Positions 31,091-39,972 of a DNA stretch of 64,000 nt are shown here, piece after piece. The notes under the pieces are model-generated. The model was not told the DNA's origin, made no database searches, and saw nothing but the letters and a program-made list of their open reading frames with translations. Positions within the stretch are counted from its first letter, which is position 1, and the number at the start of each line of letters is the position of its first letter. The stretch is from JAOPZW01 sp963764585 (lineage in GTDB: Bacteria; Actinomycetota; Thermoleophilia; Solirubrobacterales; Solirubrobacteraceae), in the NCBI GenBank assembly GCA_963764585.1, contig CAVXTB010000003.1, positions 62,001 to 126,000 on the forward strand, read 5' to 3'. A program made the position numbers and the translations under genes.

Positions 31091-31840
31091 TCAGCTGCGC
31101 CGCGACTCCCAGCTGAAGCCCCGCACCGCGAAGATCGCGCCGAAGACGCCCCAAGCGGCGACGACCGCGAGGTCGCCCGCGAGGTCGGCCATCGACGCGC
31201 CGGTGACCAGGGCGGCCGAGAACCCGTCGATGACGTGCGTCAGCGGCAGGATCTGCGCGATGTCGCGCAGGAACTGCGGCGCGGTGTCGACGTCATAGAA
31301 GACGCCCGAGATGAAGATCACCGGCAGGAAGACGATGTTCGTGTACGCGGGCGCCGCGTCGAAGTTGGGGATCACGTGCGAGAAGGCGACGCCCAGCGCC
31401 GCGAGCGTCGCGACGCCGACGGCGGCGAAGACGCAGAGCACGAGCCAGTCCTGCGGCCAGCCGAGCCCGAAGAAGAGCTTCCCCGCGACCACCACGATGA
31501 CGACCTGGACGGCCGCGTTGGACACGGCGTTGGCGGCGACGCCGGCCAGGTAGGAGCCCGCCGGCATCGGCGTGCCGTGGATGCGCTTGAGCACGCCCTC
31601 CTCGCGCAGGAACGTGATGTTCATCGCCAGCGCGTTGAACGTCGTCGACATCACGCTCATGCCGAGGATGCCCGGGACGATGACGTTCAGCGTCTTCTGG
31701 TCGCCGCTGAAGATCGCCCCGAACAGGAACAGGAACAGCAGCGGCAGCACGAACGAGAAGAACGCGGCCGTCGGGTTGCGCCAGAACATGCGGCGCTCGA
31801 GGCGCCACTGGCGATAGGCGAGCACGGCGGCGTCAGCCAC
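31091..31840 (-). CDS. ABC-2 type transporter permease
   Basis: This 249-residue membrane protein has six hydrophobic segments and the ABC-2 pattern: 'RRMFWRNPTAAFFSFVLPLLFLFLFGAIFSG', 'IVPGILGMSVMSTTFNALAMNITFLREEGVLKRIHGTPM', and 'TNIVFLPVIFISGVFYDVDTAPQFLRDIAQILPLTHVIDGF'. It works with the ATPase directly upstream; its GTG start (31840) lies within the last codons of that gene. It is probably an exporter of a drug, lipid or polymer. Confidence 0.88.
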   Translation of the reverse strand: MADAAVLAYRQWRLERRMFWRNPTAAFFSFVLPLLFLFLFGAIFSGDQKTLNVIVPGILGMSVMSTTFNALAMNITFLREEGVLKRIHGTPMPAGSYLAGVAANAVSNAAVQVVIVVVAGKLFFGLGWPQDWLVLCVFAAVGVATLAALGVAFSHVIPNFDAAPAYTNIVFLPVIFISGVFYDVDTAPQFLRDIAQILPLTHVIDGFSAALVTGASMADLAGDLAVVAAWGVFGAIFAVRGFSWESRRS

Positions 31841-32711
31841 GCAGCGCCTCCTCGGGCTCGCCGGCGGTCAGCTCGAGGTAGACGTCCTCGAGCGACGGCC
31901 GCGTCACCGACAGGTCGCGCAGCGCCTCGCCGCGCGCCAGCGCCGCGCTCGTGAGCTGGTGCAGCAGCGCCGTCGGGTCCTCGACCTCGCGCGTCTGCAG
32001 CGTGCCGTCCTCGCCGCGCCACGCGACGCGATAGCGCGTCGACGCCGCGCCGAGCTCGCCGGGCGGCCCCTCGGCGAGGATCCGCCCGTCCTTGACGATC
32101 GCCACGCGATCGCACAGCGCCTGCGCCTCGTCGAGGTAGTGCGTCGTCAGCAGGATCGTCTTGCCGAGGTCCTGCAGCGAGCGCACCACCTCCCAGGCGT
32201 TGCGGCGAGCGGCGGGATCGAAGCCGGTCGTCGGCTCGTCGAGGAAGATCAGCTCGGGGTCGCCGATGAGCGCGAGCGCGAGGTCGAGCCGCCGGCGCTG
32301 CCCGCCCGACAGCGTGCGCACCCGGGCGTCGGCCTTCTCCTGCAGCCCGGTGATCGCGATGACCTCCTCGACGTCGCGCGAGTGCGGGTAGATGGCCGCG
32401 AAGTGGCGCAGCGCCTCGCGCGGGGTGATGTGGCGGTACATCCCCGTCGACTGCAGGACGATGCCGACCCGCGCGCGCAGCGCGCGCGAGCGCTGCTGCG
32501 GGTCATGTCCGAGCACCGACACGATCCCGCCGGTGCGGTTGCGGTAGCCCTCGAGGATCTCCACCGTCGTCGTCTTGCCCGCGCCGTTGGGCCCGAGCAG
32601 GCCGAAGACCTCGCCGGGGGCGACCTCGAAGTCCAGGCCGCGCACGGCCTCGTGCTCGCCGTAGGTCTTGCGCAGGTCGCGGACGAGGATGGCGGGTGCG
32701 GAAGCGCTCAC
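31833..32711 (-). CDS. ABC transporter ATPase (ABC-2 exporter, DrrA-like)
   Basis: The 292-residue ATPase has Walker A 'GPNGAGKTT' (residues 40-48), the signature 'LSGGQRRRLDLALALIGDPELIFLDEPTTGFDP' containing Walker B, and the switch His in 'TTHYLDEA'. The C-terminal extension ('RVAWRGEDGTLQTREVEDP', 'PSLEDVYLELT') is typical of DrrA/CcmA-like exporters. GTG 32711 is chosen; ATG 32735 would overlap the ATG of the divergent gene. It pairs with the permease downstream. Confidence 0.88.
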   Translation of the reverse strand: MSASAPAILVRDLRKTYGEHEAVRGLDFEVAPGEVFGLLGPNGAGKTTTVEILEGYRNRTGGIVSVLGHDPQQRSRALRARVGIVLQSTGMYRHITPREALRHFAAIYPHSRDVEEVIAITGLQEKADARVRTLSGGQRRRLDLALALIGDPELIFLDEPTTGFDPAARRNAWEVVRSLQDLGKTILLTTHYLDEAQALCDRVAIVKDGRILAEGPPGELGAASTRYRVAWRGEDGTLQTREVEDPTALLHQLTSAALARGEALRDLSVTRPSLEDVYLELTAGEPEEALRG

Positions 32712-32733
32712 CGCCAAGGATGATGGCAACCGC

Positions 32734-33612
32734 ATGCCTTGCGCGTGTGTCGACATCGGCACGAACACGACCCGCCTGCTGATCGCCGAGCGCGACGGCG
32801 AGCGGCTGCGGGAGGTCGCCGCCGTGCGGCGCTTCCTGCCGATCTCGCCCGGAGCCGACGGGACGATCCCGCGGGAGACGGTGGTGCAGCTGGCCGAGGT
32901 CGTCGCCGCGCACGTGCGTCTCGCGCGCGACCACGGCGTGAGCAACGTGCGCACCGTCGCGACGGCGGCGATCCGCTCGGCGGCCAACCGCCACGAGCTG
33001 TGCCGGGCGGTCCATGACGCGACCGGCGTGGAGGTCGAGGTGCTCAGCGGCGAGCAGGAGGCCGCGCTGGCCTTCGCCGGCGCGATCGCCACCGTGGGCG
33101 AGCCGGCGCCCGTCGGCCTGATCGGCGTCATCGACGTCGGCGGCGGCTCGTCCGAGCTCGTGGCCGGCACCGCCGACGACGGCGTCGCGTGGTGGGCTTC
33201 GTTCCCGCTCGGCTCGGCGCTGCTGACCGACCGCCACGTGCGCAGCGACCCCCCGGCGCTCGACGATCTCGCGGCCGTGCGCGCCGACATCGACGCGGTG
33301 CTCGCGAGCGTCACGCCGCCCGCTCCGCAGGCGGTCCTCGCCGTCGGAGGCAGCGCGACGTCGCTCGCCGCCGCGGCCGGCGGTGAGCTCGCGCCGGAGA
33401 CGATCGCCCGCGTGCTCTCCGTGCTCATCGCCGAGCCCGCGGCCGACGCGGCGCGCCGGCTCGGCCTGCCGGTGCAGCGCGTGCGCCTGCTGCCGGCAGG
33501 CCTGCTCGCGCTCGAGGCGGCATGGATAGCCTTTGGTCGCGCGCCGCTGCGGGTCGTGCAAGGCGGGTTGCGCGAGGGCGTCATCCTGCGCACGCTCGAC
33601 GGGCGTAGTTGA
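32734..33612 (+). CDS. Exopolyphosphatase/guanosine pentaphosphatase (Ppx/GppA) family
   Basis: The 292-residue protein holds the ASKHA-type phosphatase domain: 'CVDIGTNTTRLLIAE' (phosphate 1), 'VATAAIRSAANR', 'LSGEQEAALAFAGAI', 'GVIDVGGGSSELVAG' (phosphate 2) and 'AVGGSATSLAA'. It lacks the C-terminal HD domain of E. coli Ppx and so resembles the short mycobacterial PPX1 type, which trims short polyphosphate. It opens a same-strand run with two CHAD genes and polyphosphate kinase, which supports a role in polyphosphate turnover. Confidence 0.9.
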   Translation: MPCACVDIGTNTTRLLIAERDGERLREVAAVRRFLPISPGADGTIPRETVVQLAEVVAAHVRLARDHGVSNVRTVATAAIRSAANRHELCRAVHDATGVEVEVLSGEQEAALAFAGAIATVGEPAPVGLIGVIDVGGGSSELVAGTADDGVAWWASFPLGSALLTDRHVRSDPPALDDLAAVRADIDAVLASVTPPAPQAVLAVGGSATSLAAAAGGELAPETIARVLSVLIAEPAADAARRLGLPVQRVRLLPAGLLALEAAWIAFGRAPLRVVQGGLREGVILRTLDGRS

Positions 33613-33626
33613 ATGGATGGGGACGG

Positions 33627-34217
33627 ATGGCCAAAGCACGCGACATCACGGGGCTGCACGCCGGTCTGAGCTACCGCAAGGCGGCCGCCCGGACCGTCGC
33701 CGTGCGAGCCCAGGAGCTCTTCGAGCAGGCCGAGGGCGTCCTCGACACGTCCGACATCGAGCGCGTGCACGACATGCGCGTCGCCAGCCGGCGCCTGCGC
33801 GCGGTCCTCGAGATCTACGAGCCCTGCTTCCCGCGCAAGGCGCTGCGCGACGTGCTGACCGACGTCAAGGCGCTTGCCGACGCCCTCGGCGAGCGTCGCG
33901 ACCCCGACGTCCACCTCGCCCAGCTCGAGGAGTTCGCCGGCGCCGTCAAGCCCGCCGACCGGCCGGGCGTCGAGCTGTTCGCCGAGCGCGTGCGCGGCGA
34001 GCAGAGCGCGGGCAACGAGATCCTCGCGGCCGCGCTGAACCAGATCGAGGAGACCGACCTGCGCGGCCGCCTGGCCGCGCTGAGCGCCGCCGCCTCGCCC
34101 GAGCACGATCCGCGCAAGTCGTTCGGCCTGCAGCGGCCCGGTCTCCAGCGGCCGGAGGCCGATGGTCCTTCTCAGACACCACCCCACCCACCCGGGCTGG
34201 ATGCCCCGCGGAGGTGA
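33627..34217 (+). CDS. N-terminal half of a CHAD domain as a separate gene
   Basis: The 196-residue protein carries the first CHAD half: 'RVHDMRVASRRLRAVLEIYEP', then 'DVKALADALGERRDPDVHLAQLEEF'. CHAD domains bind polyphosphate through conserved His, Arg and Lys and normally hold two such halves in one chain. Here the second half is in the next gene, in another frame. The C-terminal 45 residues are a Pro/Arg-rich tail of low complexity. ATG 33627 follows GGATGGGGA. The position between Ppx and PPK supports a polyphosphate role. Confidence 0.82.
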   Translation: MAKARDITGLHAGLSYRKAAARTVAVRAQELFEQAEGVLDTSDIERVHDMRVASRRLRAVLEIYEPCFPRKALRDVLTDVKALADALGERRDPDVHLAQLEEFAGAVKPADRPGVELFAERVRGEQSAGNEILAAALNQIEETDLRGRLAALSAAASPEHDPRKSFGLQRPGLQRPEADGPSQTPPHPPGLDAPRR

Positions 34218-34221
34218 CCCA

Positions 34222-34854
34222 GTGAAGGCGCGGCGGGTCAAGGGCCTCGATCCCGACGGGACGCTGGCCGACAACCTGGAGCGCATCGTCGCCACCCGCC
34301 TGGACGAGCTGTGCTCGTTCGTGCCGAGGGCGCTCGATCCCGCGCGCGTGAAGGCGCTGCACGACATGCGCATCGCGGCCAAGCGCCTGCGCTACATCCT
34401 CGAGGTGGGGGCCGAGCCGTGCTTCGGCCCGTACGCGCAGACGGCGATCAGGCGCGCCAAGGACCTGCAGGACCTGCTCGGCGAGCTGCACGACTGCGAC
34501 GTCCAGCTGCCGCGCGTCCGCGCGCTGCAGGACGAGCTGCGCGCGGCCGACGCGCTCGAGGCGCGCGCCCGCGCCGGCGACGCGCCCGACCTCGACCCGA
34601 CCCTGGCGTCGGGCACGCCGCACGCCGAGTCCTGGCGCGGCCTGGAGACGATGGCCATCTACCTGCAGGCGCGCCGCGGCCTGCTGTTCGAGCGCTTCCT
34701 CGAGCTGTGGCAGGACCTCGAGCGCGACGGGTTCCGCGCGCGCCTTCAGTACGCGATCGGCGAGCGTCCCACGCCGGTAACAACACCTTCACCGGAAGGC
34801 AACGGTGCCGGCCCGGCGGGCCACATAGCCTCGCCGGCCGAGGCCGATGGCTGA
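34222..34854 (+). CDS. C-terminal half of a CHAD domain as a separate gene
   Basis: The 210-residue protein has the second CHAD half: 'ALHDMRIAAKRLRYILEVGAEPCFGP' followed by 'KDLQDLLGELHDCDVQLPRVRAL'. The K-R-L-R-Y version of the motif is the one usually found in the C-terminal half. GTG 34222 has an excellent GGAGGTGA site, so it is translated in its own right and not merely a frameshift product. The stop overlaps the PPK start. Together with the preceding protein it would rebuild a polyphosphate-binding CHAD bundle. Confidence 0.82.
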   Translation: MKARRVKGLDPDGTLADNLERIVATRLDELCSFVPRALDPARVKALHDMRIAAKRLRYILEVGAEPCFGPYAQTAIRRAKDLQDLLGELHDCDVQLPRVRALQDELRAADALEARARAGDAPDLDPTLASGTPHAESWRGLETMAIYLQARRGLLFERFLELWQDLERDGFRARLQYAIGERPTPVTTPSPEGNGAGPAGHIASPAEADG

Positions 34855-36985
34855 GCAGCAGACCATCCGCGAGGTCCCGCCGCCCGAGCCCGAGCCGCAG
34901 GCGCCGCCCACCGACCTCGACGATCTGCGCCTGTACAACAACCGCGAGCTGTCGTGGATCGAGTTCAACGCGCGCGTCCTCGAGCTAGCCGAGCAGGAGG
35001 ACATGCCGCTGCTCGAGCGGCTGAAGTTCCTGGCCATCTTCACGTCGAACCTCGACGAGTTCTTCACCATCCGCGTCGCCGGCCTGCACGACCAGGTCGA
35101 CGCCGGGCTGAGCGACCCCGGCCCGGACGGCCGCACGCCGTCGCAGGTGATCGACGAGCTACGCGAGCGGATCGTCGAGCTCTACGAGCGCGAGACCCGG
35201 TGCTCTCAGACCGAGGTGCGCCCGGCGCTGGCCGAGCACGGCATCGCGATCGTCGCGTTCGACGACGTTCCCGACAGCGACCGCGAAGCGCTCAACGAGC
35301 GCTTCCGGCGCCAGATCTTCCCGGTGCTCACGCCGCTGGCCGTCGGCCTCGGGCGCCCGTTCCCGTACATCTCGAACCTGTCGCTGTCGCTGGCCGTGCT
35401 CGTCCGCGACCCGCAGACGCAGGTGACGACCTTCGCGCGCGTGAAGGTGCCCAAGGAGATGCTGCCGCGCTTCGTCACGATCGGCGACAGCACGACGTTC
35501 GTCGCGCTCGAAGAGCTCATCGCGGCCAACCTCGACACGCTCTTCCCGGGCATGGAGATCGTCGACCACGGCTTCTTCCGCGTCACGCGCGACGCCGACT
35601 TCGACATCTCCGACGAGGCCGACGACCTCCTGCGCGCCGTCGAGGCCGAGCTGCGCCGCCGGCGCTTCGGCGAGGTGGTCCGCCTGGAGATCGACAGCGC
35701 GATGAGCCCCGCACTGCGCCACGAGCTGACCGAGGCGCTCGAGGTCGAGGAGCGCCAGGTCTACGTGGTCGACGGCCTGCTCGACCTGACCGACATGTGG
35801 CAGATCGTCGGCCTGCCGGGCTTCAGCGAGCTGCGCGACCCGCCCTGGACGCCGGTCACCCAGCCGCGGCTGCAGGGCGAGGAGGGCGAGGGCGTCGACA
35901 TGTTCGCCACCATCCGCTCAGGCGACGTGCTCGTCCACCACCCCTACGACTCGTTCGCCACCTCGGTCGAGCGCTTCGTCGAGCAGGCGGCCAATGATCC
36001 GAAGGTGCTCGCGATCAAGATGACGGTGTACCGCACGAGCGACGACACGCCGCTCGTGCCCGCGCTCATCCGCGCCACCGAGAAGGGCAAGCAGGCGGTG
36101 TGCCTGGTCGAGGTCAAGGCGCGCGGCGACGAGCGCGCGAACATCCAGTGGGCGCGCGCGATGGAGGAGGCGGGCGTCCACGTCGTCTACGGCCACCCGG
36201 CGCTCAAGACGCACGCCAAGTGCCTGCTCGTCGTCCGACGCGAGGGCGACGGCGCGCGCCACTACGTCCACATCGGGACCGGCAACTACCACCCCAAGAC
36301 GGCGCGCCTGTACACCGACTTCGGGCTGTTCACCTGCGACGAGCAGATCGGCGCCGACGTCGCGGACATGTTCAACTTCCTCACCGGCTATGGGCGCCCG
36401 CGCCGCTACCGCCGCGTGCTCGTGGCCCCCAACTTCCTGCGCGACGCGATGATCGGCGAGATCGAGCGCACGGTCGCCGCGCACGAGGAGGGCAAGCAGG
36501 CGCGCATCGCGATCAAGATGAACTCGCTCGTCGATCGCCGCTGCATCCGCGCGCTGTACCGCGCGTCGCAGGCCGGGGTGCGCATCGACCTCAACATCCG
36601 CGGGATCTGCTGCCTGGTCCCGGGCGTCCCCGGCGTCTCGGAGACGATCAAGGTCAACTCGGTCGTCGGGCGCTTCCTGGAGCACTCGCGGATCTTCGCC
36701 TTCGAGCGCGACGGCGAGACGAAGGTCTACATCGGCTCGGCCGACCTGATGCCGCGCAACCTCGACACGCGCGTGGAGCTCATCGCGCCCGTCGACGACC
36801 CGGTCCTGCGCGACGACCTGCTCGACACGCTCGAGCGCTCGCTGGCCGACGACGCGAACTGCTGGGACCTCGGGCCCGACAACCTCTGGCAGCGGCGCAC
36901 GCCGCAGGGTCCCGAGCCGCGCTCGGTGCAGCGCGAGCTGATGCTCGGCCACCAGGCGCGCGCGGCCGAGGGCGCGACCGCCTAA
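34847..36985 (+). CDS. ppk1: Polyphosphate kinase 1
   Basis: The 712-residue enzyme matches PPK1 along its full length. The N-domain has 'YNNRELSWIEFNARVLELA' and 'FLAIFTSNLDEFFTIRVAGL', the PLD-like catalytic core has 'LKTHAKCLLVVRRE' with His456 as the probable phosphorylated residue, and then 'HIGTGNYHPKTARLYTDFGLFTCDE'. PPK1 makes inorganic polyphosphate from ATP at the membrane. Its start overlaps the CHAD gene stop, so synthesis, binding and hydrolysis of polyphosphate are encoded in one unit. Confidence 0.97.
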   Translation: MAEQQTIREVPPPEPEPQAPPTDLDDLRLYNNRELSWIEFNARVLELAEQEDMPLLERLKFLAIFTSNLDEFFTIRVAGLHDQVDAGLSDPGPDGRTPSQVIDELRERIVELYERETRCSQTEVRPALAEHGIAIVAFDDVPDSDREALNERFRRQIFPVLTPLAVGLGRPFPYISNLSLSLAVLVRDPQTQVTTFARVKVPKEMLPRFVTIGDSTTFVALEELIAANLDTLFPGMEIVDHGFFRVTRDADFDISDEADDLLRAVEAELRRRRFGEVVRLEIDSAMSPALRHELTEALEVEERQVYVVDGLLDLTDMWQIVGLPGFSELRDPPWTPVTQPRLQGEEGEGVDMFATIRSGDVLVHHPYDSFATSVERFVEQAANDPKVLAIKMTVYRTSDDTPLVPALIRATEKGKQAVCLVEVKARGDERANIQWARAMEEAGVHVVYGHPALKTHAKCLLVVRREGDGARHYVHIGTGNYHPKTARLYTDFGLFTCDEQIGADVADMFNFLTGYGRPRRYRRVLVAPNFLRDAMIGEIERTVAAHEEGKQARIAIKMNSLVDRRCIRALYRASQAGVRIDLNIRGICCLVPGVPGVSETIKVNSVVGRFLEHSRIFAFERDGETKVYIGSADLMPRNLDTRVELIAPVDDPVLRDDLLDTLERSLADDANCWDLGPDNLWQRRTPQGPEPRSVQRELMLGHQARAAEGATA

Positions 36986-37027
36986 ACGAAGCGCAAGTTC
37001 TCGCGCGCGCGTGCGTTCCAAGCCCGC

Positions 37028-37456
37028 ATGTCCGGCCGCTTGGTCTGCGCTCTCGCTGCGACGCTCGTCGTTGCCGTCGGGGGCGCGGGCTGCGGCGGCG
37101 CGGAGGTCGTGGGGTGGAAGGGCCATCCGCGCTCCGGGCCCGTCGAGGGCGGGCAGATGCTCTTCGGCACGGTCGTCAACCGGTCGAGCAAGGCGCTCAG
37201 CCTGCGCGCCGCGCAGGTGAAGGTCATCGACCGCAACGGCCACGTGCTGCCGTCGGCCGCGGCGTTCGCCGGCGGCTACAACGCCAGCATCGCGCTGCGC
37301 GGCTTCGGCGCCGAGATGTTCGCCTCGGCCACGGCCGACGCGAGCACCGGGGCGCGCGCCGTCCTCGCGCCCGGCGCGGCCGCCCCGCTGAGCGTGTCGT
37401 GGAAGGGCCCGGCCGAGTCCGTCGTGGTCGCCGGGACCGCGCTGCCGCTGCACTAG
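37028..37456 (+). CDS. Putative lipoprotein
   Basis: The 142-residue product has a signal peptide ending in the lipobox 'VGGAGC' (Cys near residue 22), which predicts lipid anchoring on the outer face of the membrane. The rest is a beta-rich domain ('LFGTVVNRSSKALSLRAAQVKVIDRNGHVL') like small immunoglobulin-type folds. I do not know the family. It lies between polyphosphate kinase and the HD-type gene on the same strand. Confidence 0.7.
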   Translation: MSGRLVCALAATLVVAVGGAGCGGAEVVGWKGHPRSGPVEGGQMLFGTVVNRSSKALSLRAAQVKVIDRNGHVLPSAAAFAGGYNASIALRGFGAEMFASATADASTGARAVLAPGAAAPLSVSWKGPAESVVVAGTALPLH

Positions 37457-37467
37457 GCTCCGGGGGC

Positions 37468-38265
37468 GTGGCACCCGGCGACGCCCTGGCGGACATCCAC
37501 ATCCGCGCGCCCACGCGCGGCAACCGCAAGCTCGAGCAGCTGCTCGACGCGGTCAACGGCGACCCGCAGGTCAAGGCGTGGTGGCACATGGCCGGCATCA
37601 ACGCCCAGCGCCTCGGCCTCACCGACCACTCGTGGGTCCACATCCAGATCGTCACGAACATCGCGCTGCGCCTCGCGCGGCTGCTCTTCCGCCGCGGCAT
37701 CACGCCCGCGGTCGTCACCGACCACGGCATGACCGAGCGCGACGCCGAGGTCACCATCGCGGCCGCCGCGCTCTTCCACTGCGTTGGGATGTCGATCCAC
37801 CGCGTCGACCACGAGACCTACTCGCTGTTCCTCACCGCCGACAAGCTCGGCCTCCTCCTGGAGGGCATCTACGCCGAGCCCGAGCGCTCGATCGTCGTCG
37901 CCGAGGCGATGCACGCGGTCATCTCGCACCGCTCGACCGGCCGGCCGCTCACCGTCGAAGGCGCGATCGTCCGCGTCGCCGACGCGCTCGACATGGCCAA
38001 GGGCCGCTCGCGCGTGGAGTTCGAGGCCGGCCGCCTGGACATCCACTCGATATCGGCCTACGCGATCGACGAGGTGCGCATCGAGGCCGGCGAGGACAAG
38101 GCCGTCCGCGTCGAGATCGAGATGTCCAACAGCGCAGGGATCTTCCAGGTCGACGAGGGGCTCGGCAAGAAGCTGCGCGGCACGCCGCTGGCCGAGCACA
38201 TCGAGGTCATCGCGCGCGTCGAGGCCGAGCACGAGACGCGATTGGTACCGGTGTTCCGCCTATGA
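37468..38265 (+). CDS. HD-superfamily phosphohydrolase-like protein with altered HD dyad
   Basis: The 265-residue protein is laid out like an HD-domain hydrolase: 'TDHSWVHIQIVTNIALRLARLL' (His54, His58), then 'AAALFHCVGMSIHRVDHETYSL', then a late 'RVADALDMAKGRS' holding the final Asp. In related proteins the centre reads H-D-x-G-M-S-I-H-R; here it is His104-Cys105, so a key metal ligand is changed. Metal-dependent phosphohydrolase activity on nucleotides or polyphosphate-linked signals is expected of the family but is doubtful here. GTG 37468 is the start. Confidence 0.72.
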   Translation: MAPGDALADIHIRAPTRGNRKLEQLLDAVNGDPQVKAWWHMAGINAQRLGLTDHSWVHIQIVTNIALRLARLLFRRGITPAVVTDHGMTERDAEVTIAAAALFHCVGMSIHRVDHETYSLFLTADKLGLLLEGIYAEPERSIVVAEAMHAVISHRSTGRPLTVEGAIVRVADALDMAKGRSRVEFEAGRLDIHSISAYAIDEVRIEAGEDKAVRVEIEMSNSAGIFQVDEGLGKKLRGTPLAEHIEVIARVEAEHETRLVPVFRL

Positions 38266-38816
38266 CCCGTGTCCTGACATGGCGCGGCGTCGAGGAGTGG
38301 CTCGCCGAGCACGCGAGCGTCGAGCTGACCGACGACGGCATCCTGGCCAGCGGCGTCCAGCTCGGCGTCGAGCCCGAGGACTATCGCGTCGACTACCTCC
38401 TGGACGTGCCGAGCGACTGGGTCACGCGGCGCTTGGAGGTCGAGGCCTCGGGCCCCGGCTGGCGGCGCGCGCTCGTCCTCGAGCACGACGGCGGCGGCGC
38501 ATGGACGTGCAACGGGGAGCGCAACGCGGCGCTCGACGGTGCGATGGACTGCGACCTCGCCTACTCGCCCCTGACCAACCTCATGCCGATCCGCCGCTAC
38601 GACCTGCACGTCGGCGGCGGGACGCGCGACTTCCTGATGGCGTGGGTGTCGGTGCCCGACCTCGTCGTGCACGCCTCGCCCCAACGCTACGTGCACGTGC
38701 GCCGCGGTGTCGTGCGCTTCGTGTCGCTCGACGGCGACTTCAGATCCGAGCTGGAGGTCGACGCAGATGGACTCGTCGTTCGCTATCCGGGGTTGGCGGA
38801 GCGAGTGAGCGGCTGA
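38262..38816 (+). CDS. Putative glycolipid-binding family protein
   Basis: The 184-residue protein fits PF06475 (putative glycolipid-binding): 'GILASGVQLGVEPEDYRVDYLLDVPSDWVTRRLEVEASG', 'WTCNGERNAALDGAMDCDLAYSPLTNLMPIRRYDL' and 'MAWVSVPDLVVHASPQRYVHV'. The N-G..N..LdgamDcDL..SP.TN.mPIRR block is diagnostic. It overlaps the HD-type gene by four bases (ATGA), and its 3' end overlaps the convergent MmgE/PrpD gene by 77 bases. Confidence 0.88.
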   Translation: MTRVLTWRGVEEWLAEHASVELTDDGILASGVQLGVEPEDYRVDYLLDVPSDWVTRRLEVEASGPGWRRALVLEHDGGGAWTCNGERNAALDGAMDCDLAYSPLTNLMPIRRYDLHVGGGTRDFLMAWVSVPDLVVHASPQRYVHVRRGVVRFVSLDGDFRSELEVDADGLVVRYPGLAERVSG

Positions 38817-39972
38817 GCTCGCCGGCCGCCGACTCCCAGGTCGGGGCGAGCGCGTCGCCCGCGCAGTCGGCGAGCTTCGTGGCCAGCTCGTCGCGCGACG
38901 GCGGGCGCCGCGGCGCGCCCGGAGGGATGTCGACAGCGGTGCGAAGGACCGAGCCGTCGTCGAGCACGACCTCGATCTCCGCCTCGCCGGCGAGCAATGA
39001 GTCGCCGCCCGCGATCGGCTCGACGGCGACGCGCCGCAGCAGGGCCTGCGCCGCGGGCCGCGCGACGGCCTCGTCGGTGAAGCTGGCGATCCCCGGCCGG
39101 CCGTCGAGCAGCGTGGCCGCGACCGCGTACTCGAGGCTGAACTTGCCCTCCAGGCCGGTCGCCGGCGCGGAGTGGATGAGCGGCGCGAGCGCGCTCGCGG
39201 GCGTGCGCACGACGACGCGCTCGACGCGCTCGGCGTCGACGGCGCCGAGCGCGCGGACGGCCGCGATCGGACGCTGCAGCGCGTAGCAGCAGGGGAAGAG
39301 CTTGATCGCCAGGCCGCCGGGGACCGCCGGGCCGTCGAGCTCGAGGCGCCGCGCGTCGCCGCCGACGAGCGCCAGCCACTGGTCCAGCGCGCGCGGGTCG
39401 GCCGTCGCGCCGGCGGCGGCCAGGCGCGCGGCGCGCACGCCGGCGGCAACCGCGAAGCCGACCTGCAGCGCCTTGGACGCGGTGCCGAACGCGCGCTGCA
39501 CGCCGCCGGCCGCCGGGACGGCCAGCGCCATCGCGGTGGCGACCTCCTCGGTGCGCAGTCCCATGGCCACAGCGGCGCCGACCGCCGCGCCCGGCGCGCC
39601 CGCCGTGCACGTCGCGTGCCAGCCCGCCTCGTAGTGCGGCCAGCCCAGCGCGACACCGAGGCGGACCATCGCGCCCGCACCGGCGAGGTACGCGCGCGCG
39701 TCGCCGCCGGCCGCGAGCACAGCGGGCACGCAGACGGCGCTGACGTGCGTCGTGGTCGGCAGGTGCAGGTCGTCGAAGTCGAGGACGTGGGCGAGCGACG
39801 CCCACGCGCCCTCCCGCGGCAGGTCGCCGAGCAACGCGCGGATCGGGTGGTCGCGGGCGGCGACCGCGACGGCGATCGTGTCGACCAGCGCGCGGTCCGC
39901 CAGCGCCAGCTCGTCGGCCGACGGCTCGAAGGCGGTCGCCCACCCCGCCAGCGCGTCGGCGACCGCGGTCAT
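38740..39972 (-). CDS. MmgE/PrpD family protein
   Basis: The 410-residue protein shows MmgE/PrpD features: 'ALADRALVDTIAVAVAARD', 'ASLAHVLDFDDLHLPTTTHVSAVCVPAVLAAG', 'GWHATCTAGAPGAAVGAAVAMGL' and 'KLFPCCYALQRPIAAVRAL'. PrpD enzymes dehydrate 2-methylcitrate in propionate breakdown, while other members act on related tricarboxylates or have unknown substrates. The ATG overlaps the stop of the nitroreductase gene upstream, so the two are co-translated. No other methylcitrate-cycle gene is nearby. Confidence 0.88.
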   Translation of the reverse strand: MTAVADALAGWATAFEPSADELALADRALVDTIAVAVAARDHPIRALLGDLPREGAWASLAHVLDFDDLHLPTTTHVSAVCVPAVLAAGGDARAYLAGAGAMVRLGVALGWPHYEAGWHATCTAGAPGAAVGAAVAMGLRTEEVATAMALAVPAAGGVQRAFGTASKALQVGFAVAAGVRAARLAAAGATADPRALDQWLALVGGDARRLELDGPAVPGGLAIKLFPCCYALQRPIAAVRALGAVDAERVERVVVRTPASALAPLIHSAPATGLEGKFSLEYAVAATLLDGRPGIASFTDEAVARPAAQALLRRVAVEPIAGGDSLLAGEAEIEVVLDDGSVLRTAVDIPPGAPRRPPSRDELATKLADCAGDALAPTWESAAGELSRSLAPPTPDSERRVHLRRPPARI

